DNA of 64,000 nt from Leptolyngbya sp. SIOISBB (GTDB lineage Bacteria > Cyanobacteriota > Cyanobacteriia > Phormidesmidales > Phormidesmidaceae). The translations under genes were made by a program, and so were the position numbers. Shown one piece after another: positions 27,913 through 37,327 of this stretch. The stretch lies in the NCBI GenBank assembly GCA_010671905.1, contig JAAHII010000001.1, positions 496,001 through 560,000 of the forward strand, given 5' to 3'. The notes under the pieces were generated by a model. That model did no database searches and had not been told where the DNA came from. It worked only from the letters and a program-made list of their open reading frames with translations. Each line of letters opens with the position of its first letter. Positions within the stretch are counted from its first letter, which is position 1.

Positions 27913-28050
27913 ATGCAAAATCTCCTGACTGAGTTGAAGGAGCGATCGCAACGGTTTCTAATAATTCCGCTCACCAAGATTGGTGTGTTGAGCTCCTTTA
28001 GTTCAGTCATCTACACACCAAGGCTCCAGTCTTATCAAGGCTGGAGCTTT
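27913..28050 (+). ncRNA. Structured intergenic RNA candidate with mutually exclusive stems
   Basis: Several stems share sequence. TTGGTGTGT (27980-27988) can pair with ACACACCAA (28013-28021, 9 bp perfect), while its first half can also pair with CACCAA (27972-27977). A long stem, 27927-27943 with 27992-28008, pairs at 14 of 17 positions. A terminator hairpin GCTCCAG/CTGGAGC (28023-28047) with a T-rich tail closes the region. This looks like a small RNA or an attenuator. A 59-codon frame from ATG 27913 runs through it, but the structure is the stronger signal. Confidence 0.35.
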
Positions 28051-28091
28051 CTTCTGCGTTGCGATAGAAGGTTTGCTGACGTTGCTGAATA

Positions 28092-28244
28092 AAAGTATGA
28101 TTTCGCCCCCCCTAGCCCCCAATTCTGATCCCGCTGGCGAAATCATACTTTGGGGGAGCAAGGGTCGGAAGCCCCCCGACTTCGGGGGATTTCGGGGGCA
28201 GATGAGGCGTGGGCAAGTTTACGCAATATTTCGCCAGCGGGATC
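28092..28244. repeat. Nested inverted repeats
   Basis: AAAGTATGATTTCGCC (28092-28107) and its exact reverse complement at 28136-28151 form a 16-bp stem. The segment GATCCCGCTGGCGAAAT (28127-28143), which overlaps the second arm, has its own exact 17-bp reverse complement at 28228-28244. Between them lies the short hairpin CCCCCG/CGGGGG. The two large stems exclude each other. The unit looks like a small palindromic mobile repeat and ends 39 bp from the stop of the next leftward gene. Confidence 0.55.
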
Positions 28245-28282
28245 AAGGGTTGGAGGGTTCCCGGCAGGTCTAAACTGAGCGC

Positions 28283-28693
28283 TTAGACTTTACTCTCTCG
28301 CACCATTTGAATCCCGTGAATGGGGCAGTTTGGCACCTCTGCTGCCGCGTCGCGACGGTACCAAGTTTGATGACAACTCGCCACGGGACAAACATAGCGG
28401 GGACTTTCCACGGTGCCCGCTTTGCCGGGTAGGGGTTGATACGTGCGAATGAGGCTGAGAATTTCGGCGGCTGGTTTCTGCTCTTCTAGATACAACCGCA
28501 ACCATTCGCGTGTCGGCTCAGCCACTGACAATACGCGACGAATTTCTGCTTGTTGAGTGGTCGAGTTGGCTGTAGCGCTCAAAGCTAACTCCAGGCGCTG
28601 CCTCATCGCATCCGCATCAGGAAGCTCTAGTAACTCTGCTAAATAAGGCCGAATGGCCTGTGCCGCTTGCAATACATCTGGAGAAGAAGTCAT
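28283..28693 (-). CDS. Hypothetical protein with a C-terminal zinc-like Cys/His motif
   Basis: 136 residues. The N-terminal 85 are helical (a run of leucine-rich helices ending in LRLYLEEQKPAAEILSLIRTYQPLPG). The last 45 contain YVCPVASCHQTWYRRDAAAEVPNCPIHG, a C-x4-CH ... C-x2-H arrangement that could bind one zinc ion. Short proteins of this shape occur in cyanobacteria and are annotated as hypothetical. There is no operon partner: the upstream gene is divergent and the downstream side is a repeat region. Confidence 0.65.
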   Translation of the reverse strand: MTSSPDVLQAAQAIRPYLAELLELPDADAMRQRLELALSATANSTTQQAEIRRVLSVAEPTREWLRLYLEEQKPAAEILSLIRTYQPLPGKAGTVESPRYVCPVASCHQTWYRRDAAAEVPNCPIHGIQMVRESKV

Positions 28694-29001
28694 GATCTAA
28701 GCTCACCCTCACGGGCAAGAAACCAAATCCACAACTGTATTATTGGTCACTTTAGCGGTGATCAGGCAAAGGTGTCACACAGCTTATACCGATATTGGCA
28801 GGGGGCACCATCGTCTGGGCATTACGCGATCGCGTCCACCTTGCCAGGGTCGTAGTCTTCAGCCTCCAGCCCTGTTGGCACCCTCAACCGTTGCAAGAAA
28901 GTCACATTTACCTTCAACCTCATTCCGAATATTCAATGATTCAGTACTGTTGTGTAAGGCTTTCGACTCCTGACTGTTTCTCGCTAAAGGGTGGGTACGG
29001 C

Positions 29002-30738
29002 ATGAATTTTTTGCGCGGTAGACTCGGATCTGGACGGCACCGCTGGGGAACCTGGGTGCTGTTGTTGATCACAGTCGTCATCTTTATCGTGGTGCCCCCG
29101 GCTTGGGGCCAAGATGAGGCCCCCGATACGAGCCTTGATGCGCCCTTGACGAGTGAAGTTGAAACCAGCATCAGTAACGAAGTCGATGGCTATCCAGTGA
29201 TGCTGGATGACAAAGTGATTTTTCAGGTTCGTGAGGGAGTCGGGGGGGTCGCCACGGCTGAAGAACGGGCCAGAATTATTGAGCAGCGCATCCGGGCAAT
29301 TACCAGAAACCCGGAAGTGACGGCTGACGCTATTCGGACTGAGGTTGAAGATCGACAAAGCATTGTCTTGGCTGGTGACACTGTGTTGCTCACCATTAGT
29401 GAAACCGATGCCGAGGCCTATGGTGGAGCCCATCCGGAACTGGCCCGTACAGCAGCAGACATCATCCGTACAGAGTTAACAGAATATCGAGAAGAGCGCA
29501 GCGTTCGGAACTTGATCATCAGGATTGTGGCCACCGCGATCAGCACGATCGTGCTGATTCTGTTTTTGCGGGGCTTATTCTTGCTGGCCTCGAAGCTACT
29601 CATCCAGATTAAAGCACGGCGCGAAGCTGAAACCCTGGGGTTACATATTCGCTCTTTTCCCCTAATGGGGGCCGGTGCCACCAGTTATCTGCTCAGTAAC
29701 CTGGTGCGCATTGTCAGGACAGTCTTGATTTTGGTGGCCTTGTATTTGTACGTGCCGTTTGTGCTGAGTCTATTTCCGGCGACCGAAGCCCTAGGCGATA
29801 GCCTTTTGCAAGATATTGCCTTTCGCGTCAATGCTTTAGTCCAAGCCTTTGTGGCTTACTTGCCGAACCTCGCCATGCTGGCGGTGATCGCGGTGATCGC
29901 CTATTACGTGGTGAAATTTGCCCAACAGGTGATTGCCGAACTCGGACGCCCCGGTGCGTATCCTTGGTTTTATGAAGAGTGGATACAGCCCACTAATCGC
30001 TTAGCCATGTTTTTGATTGTGGCGATCGCTCTGGTGATGGCTGGCCCCTACATGCCAGGGTTTGGGTCACCCGCTTTTCAGGGGGTTTCCATCTTTGTGG
30101 GTGCTCTGCTGACGCTGGGTTCGTCTTCGGCGGTGTCAAATGCCCTGGCAGGCTTGATTTTGATTTACACCCGAGCCTTCCAACTGGGAGATTTTATTCG
30201 CATTGACGACACCGTTGGCAACGTGCAAGACAAATCGTTGTTTGTCACCCGCGTGGTCACGCCCAAACAAGAAACGGTCACCATTCCGAACGCTTCAGTA
30301 CTGAACAATAATGTGATCAACTACAGCGCCATCTGCCGCGAATGCAATGGTCAACTGCTGCTGTACACGACCATTACGCTGGGCTATGACGTGCCCTGGC
30401 GCAAAGTTCACGAGGTGCTGATTGAGGCGGCCAAAGCCACGACTCACATTGAGGCAGAGCCTACCCCCTTTGTCTTACAAACCGACCTGAACGATTTCAA
30501 TGTCAGTTATCAGCTCAATGCCTACACCGCCATTCCTGAAAAGATGCCGCGCATTTACTCAGAGCTGCATCAAAATATTCAGGATAAGTGTAACGAAGCC
30601 GATATCGAAATTCTCTCCCCCCACTTTTCCGCTCTGCGCGACGGCAATCATTCCACCCTGCCCGCCAAATATCTGCCCGACGATTACACCTCGCCGGGAT
30701 TTGTCATGCAAGCCCCCAATCATCAATCCAAAGTTTAG
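29002..30738 (+). CDS. MscS-family mechanosensitive ion channel
   Basis: 578 residues from the ATG at 29002; the frame is open 69 codons upstream, but that part is not protein-like. A signal peptide (about 1-36, ending AWGQ) is followed by a periplasmic domain of about 130 residues, then five or so membrane helices (about 170-400). The MscS core has the pore-lining helix GSSSAVSNALAGLILIYTRAF, then the cytoplasmic beta domain with LGDFIRIDDTVGNVQDKSLFVTRV and IPNASVLNNNVINYS. It releases solutes on hypo-osmotic shock, which fits an organism that accumulates glucosylglycerol. It is longer than E. coli MscS (286 residues) because of the extra N-terminal domain. Confidence 0.9.
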   Translation: MNFLRGRLGSGRHRWGTWVLLLITVVIFIVVPPAWGQDEAPDTSLDAPLTSEVETSISNEVDGYPVMLDDKVIFQVREGVGGVATAEERARIIEQRIRAITRNPEVTADAIRTEVEDRQSIVLAGDTVLLTISETDAEAYGGAHPELARTAADIIRTELTEYREERSVRNLIIRIVATAISTIVLILFLRGLFLLASKLLIQIKARREAETLGLHIRSFPLMGAGATSYLLSNLVRIVRTVLILVALYLYVPFVLSLFPATEALGDSLLQDIAFRVNALVQAFVAYLPNLAMLAVIAVIAYYVVKFAQQVIAELGRPGAYPWFYEEWIQPTNRLAMFLIVAIALVMAGPYMPGFGSPAFQGVSIFVGALLTLGSSSAVSNALAGLILIYTRAFQLGDFIRIDDTVGNVQDKSLFVTRVVTPKQETVTIPNASVLNNNVINYSAICRECNGQLLLYTTITLGYDVPWRKVHEVLIEAAKATTHIEAEPTPFVLQTDLNDFNVSYQLNAYTAIPEKMPRIYSELHQNIQDKCNEADIEILSPHFSALRDGNHSTLPAKYLPDDYTSPGFVMQAPNHQSKV

Positions 30739-30780
30739 GCCGCTTGATTGCCGATCGCGGCCTGTTCAAACTCTGATGGC

Positions 30781-30836
30781 GCGGAATGCGGAATGCGGAG
30801 GCCGGAATGCGGAGGTCGGAATGCGGAATGCGGAAC
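30781..30836 (+). repeat. Heptanucleotide tandem repeat
   Basis: Exactly eight 7-base units of the form GCGGAAT (variants GCGGAGG, CCGGAAT, TCGGAAT, GCGGAAC) directly after the mscS-like gene. Heptanucleotide tandem repeats of this kind are known in cyanobacterial intergenic DNA and vary in copy number between strains. Confidence 0.75.
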
Positions 30837-30945
30837 GAAAGGCCTGCCAAAATGTGGTTTCAACAATCTAAGGCGACCTAATCAAACTGTGGCTTGCTAT
30901 GCACGAGGGTGAAGCCCGCAGCCTGTCAGATTCAACTGCCCTCGC

Positions 30946-31752
30946 TCATCGGCTCGACATCTCATTCAACCGTCCGGCCAGGTGGTTGAGGTTATCTTCC
31001 AAATGGCTGCAGGTGGCGACGATCCGCTCCCAACCGCTGGGAATGATGGCCTGAACGTGAGCCAGGTTATTGCGCAAGGTTTCCATTTCTTTGATGGCCC
31101 GACGAGCTTCCTTCCGCGTTTTCCACCCGATCGCCTGGCGAACGCCCTCATCGTAAGACAGGATTTGGCCTTTATCGCCGTACTGCAGACAGTCCACCAG
31201 ATCAGGCTTTTGCCCCCGTCGGAGCCGCTCTTGCTGTAGGTTTTGGGCTTTGGCTAGGCGCGGCTCAGACAACAGACTGTGCCAACTATCGTCGGGATAG
31301 CGGCGGCGAATCAGGTTGGTTAATACCATTTCGCTCAGCGTAATCAGGCCAAACAAGAACATTCGCATCGGTGGTTTTTCCAGATCTTCTAGGGCCACGA
31401 TCGCGACCACTTCGTTCAGGGTGGTCACGAAACATTGTTGATTAATCGACAGCGATTTCACCACGTCGATCAGGCTAGCCGTGTCTGTTACCAAATCATC
31501 TGCAGGGGTGAAAGGATGCAAGTATTCACCACAGGTGCCCTCCCCTAATTTCTCTCGTCGCACATACCCCCGTACCAGCCCATCGACACGAATGCCGACC
31601 TGGTCAAAATCTTGGTCAGCCATGAAAGCCTTGACTTTGCCCGCAGGGGCATCCGCGTCAAAAGACACTAAGGGCTCGGCAATATCCATCGCCGTGAATC
31701 CCTCAAAAAACATGCGGCGCAGGCGAGAGGTTTGGAGCGGTTGTGGGTGCAT
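30946..31752 (-). CDS. CBS-like protein with a C-terminal HEPN-like motif
   Basis: 268 residues. The first 130 resemble a pair of degenerate CBS modules (MDIAEPLVSFDADAPAGKVKAFMADQDFDQVGI, then VDVVKSL/INQQCFVTTLNEVVAIVALEDLEKPP). The rest is helical: LITLSEMVLTNLIRRRYPDDSW, then ARRAIKEMETLRNNLAHVQAIIP. The segment RNNLAH (227-232) fits the Rx4-6H motif of HEPN domains, many of which are metal-independent RNases in defence and toxin systems. An adenine-nucleotide-sensing module joined to a possible RNase would be notable. It stands alone, with no partner nucleotidyltransferase nearby. The assignment is from motif only. Confidence 0.55.
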   Translation of the reverse strand: MHPQPLQTSRLRRMFFEGFTAMDIAEPLVSFDADAPAGKVKAFMADQDFDQVGIRVDGLVRGYVRREKLGEGTCGEYLHPFTPADDLVTDTASLIDVVKSLSINQQCFVTTLNEVVAIVALEDLEKPPMRMFLFGLITLSEMVLTNLIRRRYPDDSWHSLLSEPRLAKAQNLQQERLRRGQKPDLVDCLQYGDKGQILSYDEGVRQAIGWKTRKEARRAIKEMETLRNNLAHVQAIIPSGWERIVATCSHLEDNLNHLAGRLNEMSSR

Positions 31753-32040
31753 AACAAATTGTCTTTCTACGCTAGGGCCATAAGCGCCGAGGCGTCGTCA
31801 TGAGCTTTCTAAGGATACTGTTTGCGCTCACCCACGATCACTACAGCCATAAAGACAATTTCGTCATGCAGCCATACCGATAGCGCTGGAACACAGTACC
31901 AAGACCAAAAGCTCCCCTACTGAGCGATCGGAATTTTTGAGTTTACTCAAGCGCGCAGGCAGCTCAAAATAGGCGATCGCGATCGTCTGAATCCCAGGGT
32001 GGAGTGGCCAACTGCCTTAATGACCGTGGTGTCAGCCCAC

Positions 32041-33471
32041 CTATTGCAGCGGTGCCATGAGCCGCGCCGCCCGCACCGCCAATCGAAATTTCAGGGGACG
32101 ACGGGGATACTCATCGAGATCCACCAGATCCGAATTTTGCAGATCGGTCAGCAACATGGTTTCTACTTGGGACAACAATTGTCCCTTTAAGACAAAGGCC
32201 ATGACTTCAAAATTTAGGTGAAATGAACGATTGTCTAAATTCACCGTGCCCACCCCCGCGATCAGGTCATCGACCAAGACAATTTTTTGGTGCATAAAGC
32301 CCTTGCGAAAGCGATAGAGCTTGATGCCCGCCTTTTTCAGTTCGGTGTAATAGGAAAAAGAACAGAGATACACAATCTGGTGATCGGGATTGGCTGGCAA
32401 AATGATGCGGACATCGACTCCCCTGAGAGCGGCCATTTTGAGCGTTGCCAGAGTCGCTTCGTCAGGCACAAAATAAGGACTGGCGATCCACAATCGCTGC
32501 TGAGCCAAGTTAAAGACGCTATTAAAAAACAACGTACAGGTTTGATAATCATCAGCCGGACCAGACGGCAAAATTAGCACGGATTCAGCGGCTTCCGGGT
32601 CTGGAGGCACCTGCCAATTGGTTGGGTACGTGCTGCCCATTGCCCAATACCAGTCTTTTTGAAAAGACAACTGCAGCCCCTTCACGGCGGGTCCCTGAAT
32701 GCGCAGATGGGTGTCGCGCCACTCGCCGAACCGGCGATCGCGCCCGAGATATTCATCCCCAACATTGAGGCCTCCGACGAACGCCACGGCGCCATCCACC
32801 ACCAAAATTTTGCGATGATTCCGAAAGTTCAGCTGAAAACTATTGCGCACCCCCTTGGTGCTCTTAAAAGCCGTCACGTTAATGCCACTGCGCTGAAGCT
32901 GACGCAGAGTCGCCCGCCCCAACTGATGGGAGCCAATCTCGTCATAGCTAAAGCAGACCCGGACCCCTTGCTGCGCCTTGGCCATCAAAGCGGCCATGAC
33001 CGCTTGACCAATGGCGTCATCTTTGACGATGTAAAACTGAAACAAAATATAGTCTTGAGCGGCGTGGATCGCCTGCAGCATGGCCTCGAAAGTTGCCTCT
33101 CCATCCACCAGCAGCGTGACGCGATTATTCGAGGTAAAGGGCAATTCACTTAAGGTGTGGACCAGGTCTTCCAGCGGTTTAACATCTGCTGGCAACGGCT
33201 GGATGTACGGCTTGAGATTCTCGATCACCACGGGTGCCCGAGCTTGGTACCGAGCATAGGCCTGACGAATCGCTTCTGGATAGCCTTTAAACCGGGTCCG
33301 GCCTAGGGTCCAGTACAGGGGAATCGCTATCCAAGGAAAGGCAATGAGGGCCAGACTCCAAGCGATCGCACTCTGAGACGATCTCACATTCATAACGGCA
33401 TGTGCCGCATTGAAGCATCCCAGCAGTTGAACGAAGAGGATAATGAGACTAATGAGCGGGGCAAGTGACAT
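32041..33471 (-). CDS. cls: Cardiolipin synthase (phospholipase D superfamily)
   Basis: 476 residues from the ATG at 33471, which begins the first membrane helix; a TTG 21 codons upstream is less likely. Two N-terminal membrane helices are followed by two PLD catalytic motifs, NHRKILVVDGAVAFVGGLN and MHQKIVLVDDLIAGVGTVNLD, each with the HxK(x)4D pattern. The enzyme joins two phosphatidylglycerol molecules, or transfers a phosphatidyl group, at the membrane. Length and domain order match bacterial ClsA. It is transcribed alone, leftward. Confidence 0.9.
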   Translation of the reverse strand: MSLAPLISLIILFVQLLGCFNAAHAVMNVRSSQSAIAWSLALIAFPWIAIPLYWTLGRTRFKGYPEAIRQAYARYQARAPVVIENLKPYIQPLPADVKPLEDLVHTLSELPFTSNNRVTLLVDGEATFEAMLQAIHAAQDYILFQFYIVKDDAIGQAVMAALMAKAQQGVRVCFSYDEIGSHQLGRATLRQLQRSGINVTAFKSTKGVRNSFQLNFRNHRKILVVDGAVAFVGGLNVGDEYLGRDRRFGEWRDTHLRIQGPAVKGLQLSFQKDWYWAMGSTYPTNWQVPPDPEAAESVLILPSGPADDYQTCTLFFNSVFNLAQQRLWIASPYFVPDEATLATLKMAALRGVDVRIILPANPDHQIVYLCSFSYYTELKKAGIKLYRFRKGFMHQKIVLVDDLIAGVGTVNLDNRSFHLNFEVMAFVLKGQLLSQVETMLLTDLQNSDLVDLDEYPRRPLKFRLAVRAARLMAPLQ

Positions 33472-33546
33472 AGGCGCGGCAATCAGAACAGTGACAACAC
33501 AAGACGATGTTCTACCTGAATAATCCTCTAGCAAGCTTATGGAGTC

Positions 33547-34484
33547 GAGCGATCACCTTTGTGTACTCGCGATAGCAATCCGCGGATAGGTTCGTACAGG
33601 TGACAAAGGCCTGGTCAACGACTTGGCAAACCAGTTGGCTAGATTGAATCTGTTTTCGCATCCGGTTCTTCAAAACGAACCCCTGATGTACCCTTTGGGA
33701 AGGCTTCGCCTACAATCGGATTCAAATCGGGTGAGTCAGGCAGCAAATATAACAAGTCGCACCCCGCTTGTTGAATCAAAGCTTCTATCCGCCCACCTTT
33801 GTGAAACGGGTCATTGTCACAGATGATGACACTGCCGTAAGGCAGGGCAGGCAAAAGTTGCTCTTCTAACCACGTTTCAAAGACCAGACGATTACAGTAG
33901 CCCCCATATGTGAGCGGGGCAATGGGGTGAGGTTAATGCCAGGCGGTCATAAAACTCACTCGCTCAGTATGGTGACCGCAGCGTTCGGCGGTGAAGCCCT
34001 TGCCTTTGAGGCACCAGCCATAACCATAGTCTTCCGGATCGTTGAGCCCGGCTGCGTCGAGGTACACCCATTGATGGACCTCGAATGGGGCTAACCCGAC
34101 TGAGTCCTCCTGGCGTTTTTCCGGGTCCCATTCTGGGTCGGCATCGCTCTTTTTTTCGAGTGAAGCCAATGCGTTTTACGGCACGCCCCATCATATCTGC
34201 ACTGATGGCTTCGGGCCATAACTGCGCCATCTCCGCTTGGGGCTGGTCTCCGTACCGAGTGGCAAACACACGAAACTTCTCCCAGTCGGTATTTTTTTAT
34301 GACTATGTCCCTGCTGGTAACCTGGCTTAGCCGCCACTTCACTACCGGCACGATATCGGTTATGTCACTCGGTCAAAGTGGTCTGACCAATACCCATCAA
34401 TCGACTAACAGACGCTTTGGCGTGCCCCGCATTGATGGCCGCGATCGCTTTCTGACGAAGGTCGAGACGATAGGGGTCAGGCAT
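33547..34484 (-). pseudogene. Decayed IS630-family transposase
   Basis: Read from ATG 34484 leftward, the fragments join into one IS630-type transposase: MPDPYRLDLRQKAIAAINAG and the helix-turn-helix SVSRLMGIGQTTL, then HNRYRAGSEVAAKPGYQQGH, FATRYGDQPQAEMAQLWPEA, a central QWVYLDAAGLNDPEDYGYGW, then VIICDNDPFHKG and LLYLLPDSPDLNPI with the DDE acidic residues. Lesions: TGA where tryptophan is expected after GQTTLTE, frame changes in the A-runs near 34287 and 34165, an in-frame TAA after MTAWH, and about 37 bases of repeat DNA (GTAGGCGAAGCCTTCCCAAA and following) replacing the segment after DLNPI near 33700. It is certainly inactive. Confidence 0.85.
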
Positions 34485-34507
34485 CGGTCGGGCGCCAAAC
34501 TCCCGTC

Positions 34508-34546
34508 CGCTATAGCCATCCGTCCAAAGGTCGGATGGCTATAGCG
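34508..34546. repeat. 15-bp perfect inverted repeat next to the IS630 remnant
   Basis: CGCTATAGCCATCCG, 9 bases, CGGATGGCTATAGCG. It sits just outside the transposase start and is probably part of the right end of the decayed IS630 element, or a promoter-proximal hairpin that limits its read-through. Confidence 0.6.
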
Positions 34547-34606
34547 GCTATAACAGAGTTGTCAAAACGCTTAGGGATCTGCGGGGAAATAGCGTACCCC
34601 TTGGAG

Positions 34607-34626
34607 GGGCGCAAGGCCTTGCGCCC
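34607..34626. repeat. 20-bp perfect palindrome
   Basis: GGGCGCAAGGCCTTGCGCCC, a perfect palindrome flanked by GGAG and TTAC. Short GC-rich palindromes of this type are dispersed repeats in many cyanobacterial genomes. It lies between the IS remnant and the gghA stop. Confidence 0.65.
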
Positions 34627-34750
34627 TTACAGTCAATGTTCTTGCTGGTAGGGATGTTATTAAATCGCAAGCCCCTTAGTCAGGACACCCCTGCGGGTCA
34701 ATAGTCTGTTCAGGATTCTAAGTTCGAATTTGGAACGGTGAAGGCTCAAT

Positions 34751-37327
34751 TCAAGCTTTTTGCTTCGGCACCAGCAATACGCCTTCACTATCGCTGAGCT
34801 CAAACGATCGCAGGTCTTTCAGATCATCCTTGAGGTTGATGCCAGGGGTAGCCAGTACCACCTGCCAATCGGCCATGTCGAGTTGTAGCCAGTCGCCAGG
34901 ATTCACCACCATCGGGTCACCGCCCATATGAGTCAAGAACACGACTTCACTGGCGGGGGTAACTTCGGGATGCGGTTCCTTGCGATAGCCATAAAAAATC
35001 GTGCGCTGGTCATCACTAATGCGGTTGAAGCGATCGCGACCGGTCAGGTTTTCGCGCAGCCAAGGATGACGCAGGCGAAAGTGTCGCAGAGCCCAACTAA
35101 AGTGAGTGAGACTGCCATTGAGATCTTCCAAATAGCGCCCAACGTTGCACATATCATGCCCGTCTTCCATGAAAGCCATGGCAAAAACTTTGAGTTTAGG
35201 CACGTCCAGCGTGGCTAAAAATCGTGGTAGGTGATCGTCCTGCAGTTCCTCCAGAGAGGGGACAGTACAAACGGTACGGTCGTCGCCATCTAAGCATTTT
35301 TGACAGACTTGGGCGACTGCCTGCAGGTCATAATCGGTTTCGATCATGGCGTCGCGCAGGGCATAAGCAAAGTCGCGCAGCTGCTCATATTCTTTAAACC
35401 CTAAAGCCTTGAGTTGTGGAAAAGCATCCGCATCCGCATACATTTCGGGTTCAATTTCCCAATCGAGGAAACCGACCTCTTCCGAAACCACTTTGACGCC
35501 ATAACGATCATCCGTATTGCGGAAAAACCCCCATGGCGTTTCCACCGTAGCGTTCAGGAAGTCCATCGGTAGACCCGGAGAAAACCCATGCACCCACAAC
35601 AGCGTGGCCGGATTGTTGTAAGCCCGGTGCAGCACTTGGGGTAAGGTTTTGCCCAAATTCCAGTTAATCTCTGCATCGGCATCAATCTGATTGCCCCGAC
35701 GCACGGTGTCATGATTACCGCAACCCGTGATCCAATGGTCACCCTGAAAAATCACTTCACACACTCGCCGCCATTTGCGATCCCAAAACCCTTTAACGGT
35801 CGGAGTATTGTGGGCAAAAATCAGGGGCCCCCATTGAAACGAACCCGGCTTCATGTCGACGAGTTCGCGGTAAGTTGACTTTTCTTCCCAGCCTTCCTCT
35901 GGCCAGGGACGACCATCCTCAAAGATGGTGAACATGAGGCGGCGATATCCTTGAATGTCTTGGACGACATCACTCATGGCCAATAGGTAAGCATCATCCT
36001 GCTCCACCCGCCCCGACAAAGGATTGAAGAAACGAAAATCTTGCCCCCCATCCACCCGAATGCCATCGGCTCCGGTGTTGATTTTACGCCGCTGCATTTC
36101 CAGCAAAATGGCCCGCACCTGCGGCAGTTGGTGGTTCAAATCTTGCCCATACATGTTGGGGCCTTTGAAGAACTGCTGGGTCAGCAGTTCTAGCCCCTGG
36201 TTATCAGCGTGACCATAGACCAAGTCATAAATCAGGCCGATAGAACCGCCCGCAAAGTTGTGCAGTGCGGCCACAAAGTCAATCACCTCGTCTGGACGCA
36301 GACTGCCCAAGACGGCGGGATTCGTGGAGGAAGATGACAAAATCGGTACGTCATAGCCCCAGTTTTGAGTGTCGGGCTTGCGCAGCGTCACGATCACCGT
36401 GCCCTCAGCCAATACATCTTCAGCGATCGCGGCCACCTCAGAATCCGCTGCCGGTTCGCTGGTGCCGTCTAACTCATCGGGGGCGTCAATCAGGGGAGAT
36501 ACCCCAATAGCAAAACACTCGTGCTCGACGTTCGTATCTTCGCGGCGATATTCAATCGTCGGCTCAACGGGTAAAAGCTGCACGCTGTCGTAACCGCAAT
36601 ACACCTCTTCAGCTGGGGTCAGGAGTTCCCCGGCGGCGATGCGATCCGAGATGCGATTGAAGACATGGGTCAACCCCTCCAACGTGCCCTCGGGGGAGGC
36701 GGTTTTGACATGAATCTGCAGAATATTGGTCGGGGTCGGGACGCGGGGAATCTCGGCATCGGGAATCCCTTTTGGTGCCGCTGTACGGCGAAAGTAGCTG
36801 AGATCCGCTCGCCGCCGCTGCAAACGCCGCATGTCATACACTTCCGCTGGGGCAAACACGCCGTAGGGAGTCGAGTAAGCCAAAGGATCGCGAATGATGT
36901 GTACCCGCTGCTCAGCATCAACATAGCGCAGCCAATAGAACGAACCGGCGGTATTGCGGTTCCCGGCTTTAACACCGGTAACCACGGCCCAGAGAAACTC
37001 GCCCTGCTGCCGGAGGGGCACTAAATCGCGCTGAAACTCGATGACTTGCAAGGGGTCACGGAAGTTAACCGGCTTCAAGGGAGTGAAAATTTCGAGTTCT
37101 AGCAATCGCTCAGACTGAATCACGTCCGCCGTCAGTTCCGGAGTCCAAAAGCCAAATTCGGTCAGACCATCCCGCCGATAGTGGGCTCCCAAGCGTTTGG
37201 CGAGTCGCTGCCCCCGGCCAAAATAGGTGTCATCAGACGCCATCACCGAAGCGGCCCACTGCAATAGGGTTTGGGTCTCATCGTCAACGAGGCAAAGGTT
37301 GGAAGTAGCAGGACTCTTGACTGGCAC
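34751..37327 (-). CDS. gghA: Glucosylglycerol hydrolase
   Basis: 858 residues, starting at a GTG codon. It is a glycoside hydrolase of the amylase clan, matching the cyanobacterial GghA family (slr1670 type). Features include TGADGIRVDGGQDFRFFNP with the nucleophile aspartate, MFTIFEDGRPWPEEGWE with the likely acid/base glutamate, GCGNHDTVRRG with the third catalytic Asp, and a C-terminal region ending in a beta domain. It splits glucosylglycerol into glucose and glycerol when external salt drops. The divergent neighbour is ggpS, which makes the osmolyte, with glpD and gpsA beyond, so synthesis and breakdown sit together. The released glycerol can be captured by glpK at 4.6 kb. Confidence 0.9.
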   Translation of the reverse strand: MPVKSPATSNLCLVDDETQTLLQWAASVMASDDTYFGRGQRLAKRLGAHYRRDGLTEFGFWTPELTADVIQSERLLELEIFTPLKPVNFRDPLQVIEFQRDLVPLRQQGEFLWAVVTGVKAGNRNTAGSFYWLRYVDAEQRVHIIRDPLAYSTPYGVFAPAEVYDMRRLQRRRADLSYFRRTAAPKGIPDAEIPRVPTPTNILQIHVKTASPEGTLEGLTHVFNRISDRIAAGELLTPAEEVYCGYDSVQLLPVEPTIEYRREDTNVEHECFAIGVSPLIDAPDELDGTSEPAADSEVAAIAEDVLAEGTVIVTLRKPDTQNWGYDVPILSSSSTNPAVLGSLRPDEVIDFVAALHNFAGGSIGLIYDLVYGHADNQGLELLTQQFFKGPNMYGQDLNHQLPQVRAILLEMQRRKINTGADGIRVDGGQDFRFFNPLSGRVEQDDAYLLAMSDVVQDIQGYRRLMFTIFEDGRPWPEEGWEEKSTYRELVDMKPGSFQWGPLIFAHNTPTVKGFWDRKWRRVCEVIFQGDHWITGCGNHDTVRRGNQIDADAEINWNLGKTLPQVLHRAYNNPATLLWVHGFSPGLPMDFLNATVETPWGFFRNTDDRYGVKVVSEEVGFLDWEIEPEMYADADAFPQLKALGFKEYEQLRDFAYALRDAMIETDYDLQAVAQVCQKCLDGDDRTVCTVPSLEELQDDHLPRFLATLDVPKLKVFAMAFMEDGHDMCNVGRYLEDLNGSLTHFSWALRHFRLRHPWLRENLTGRDRFNRISDDQRTIFYGYRKEPHPEVTPASEVVFLTHMGGDPMVVNPGDWLQLDMADWQVVLATPGINLKDDLKDLRSFELSDSEGVLLVPKQKA

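Noticed and set aside
30781-30836. CRISPR-like repetition
   Set aside because: Units are 7 bases without spacers; it is a simple tandem repeat. No CRISPR array or cas gene was seen anywhere in the window.
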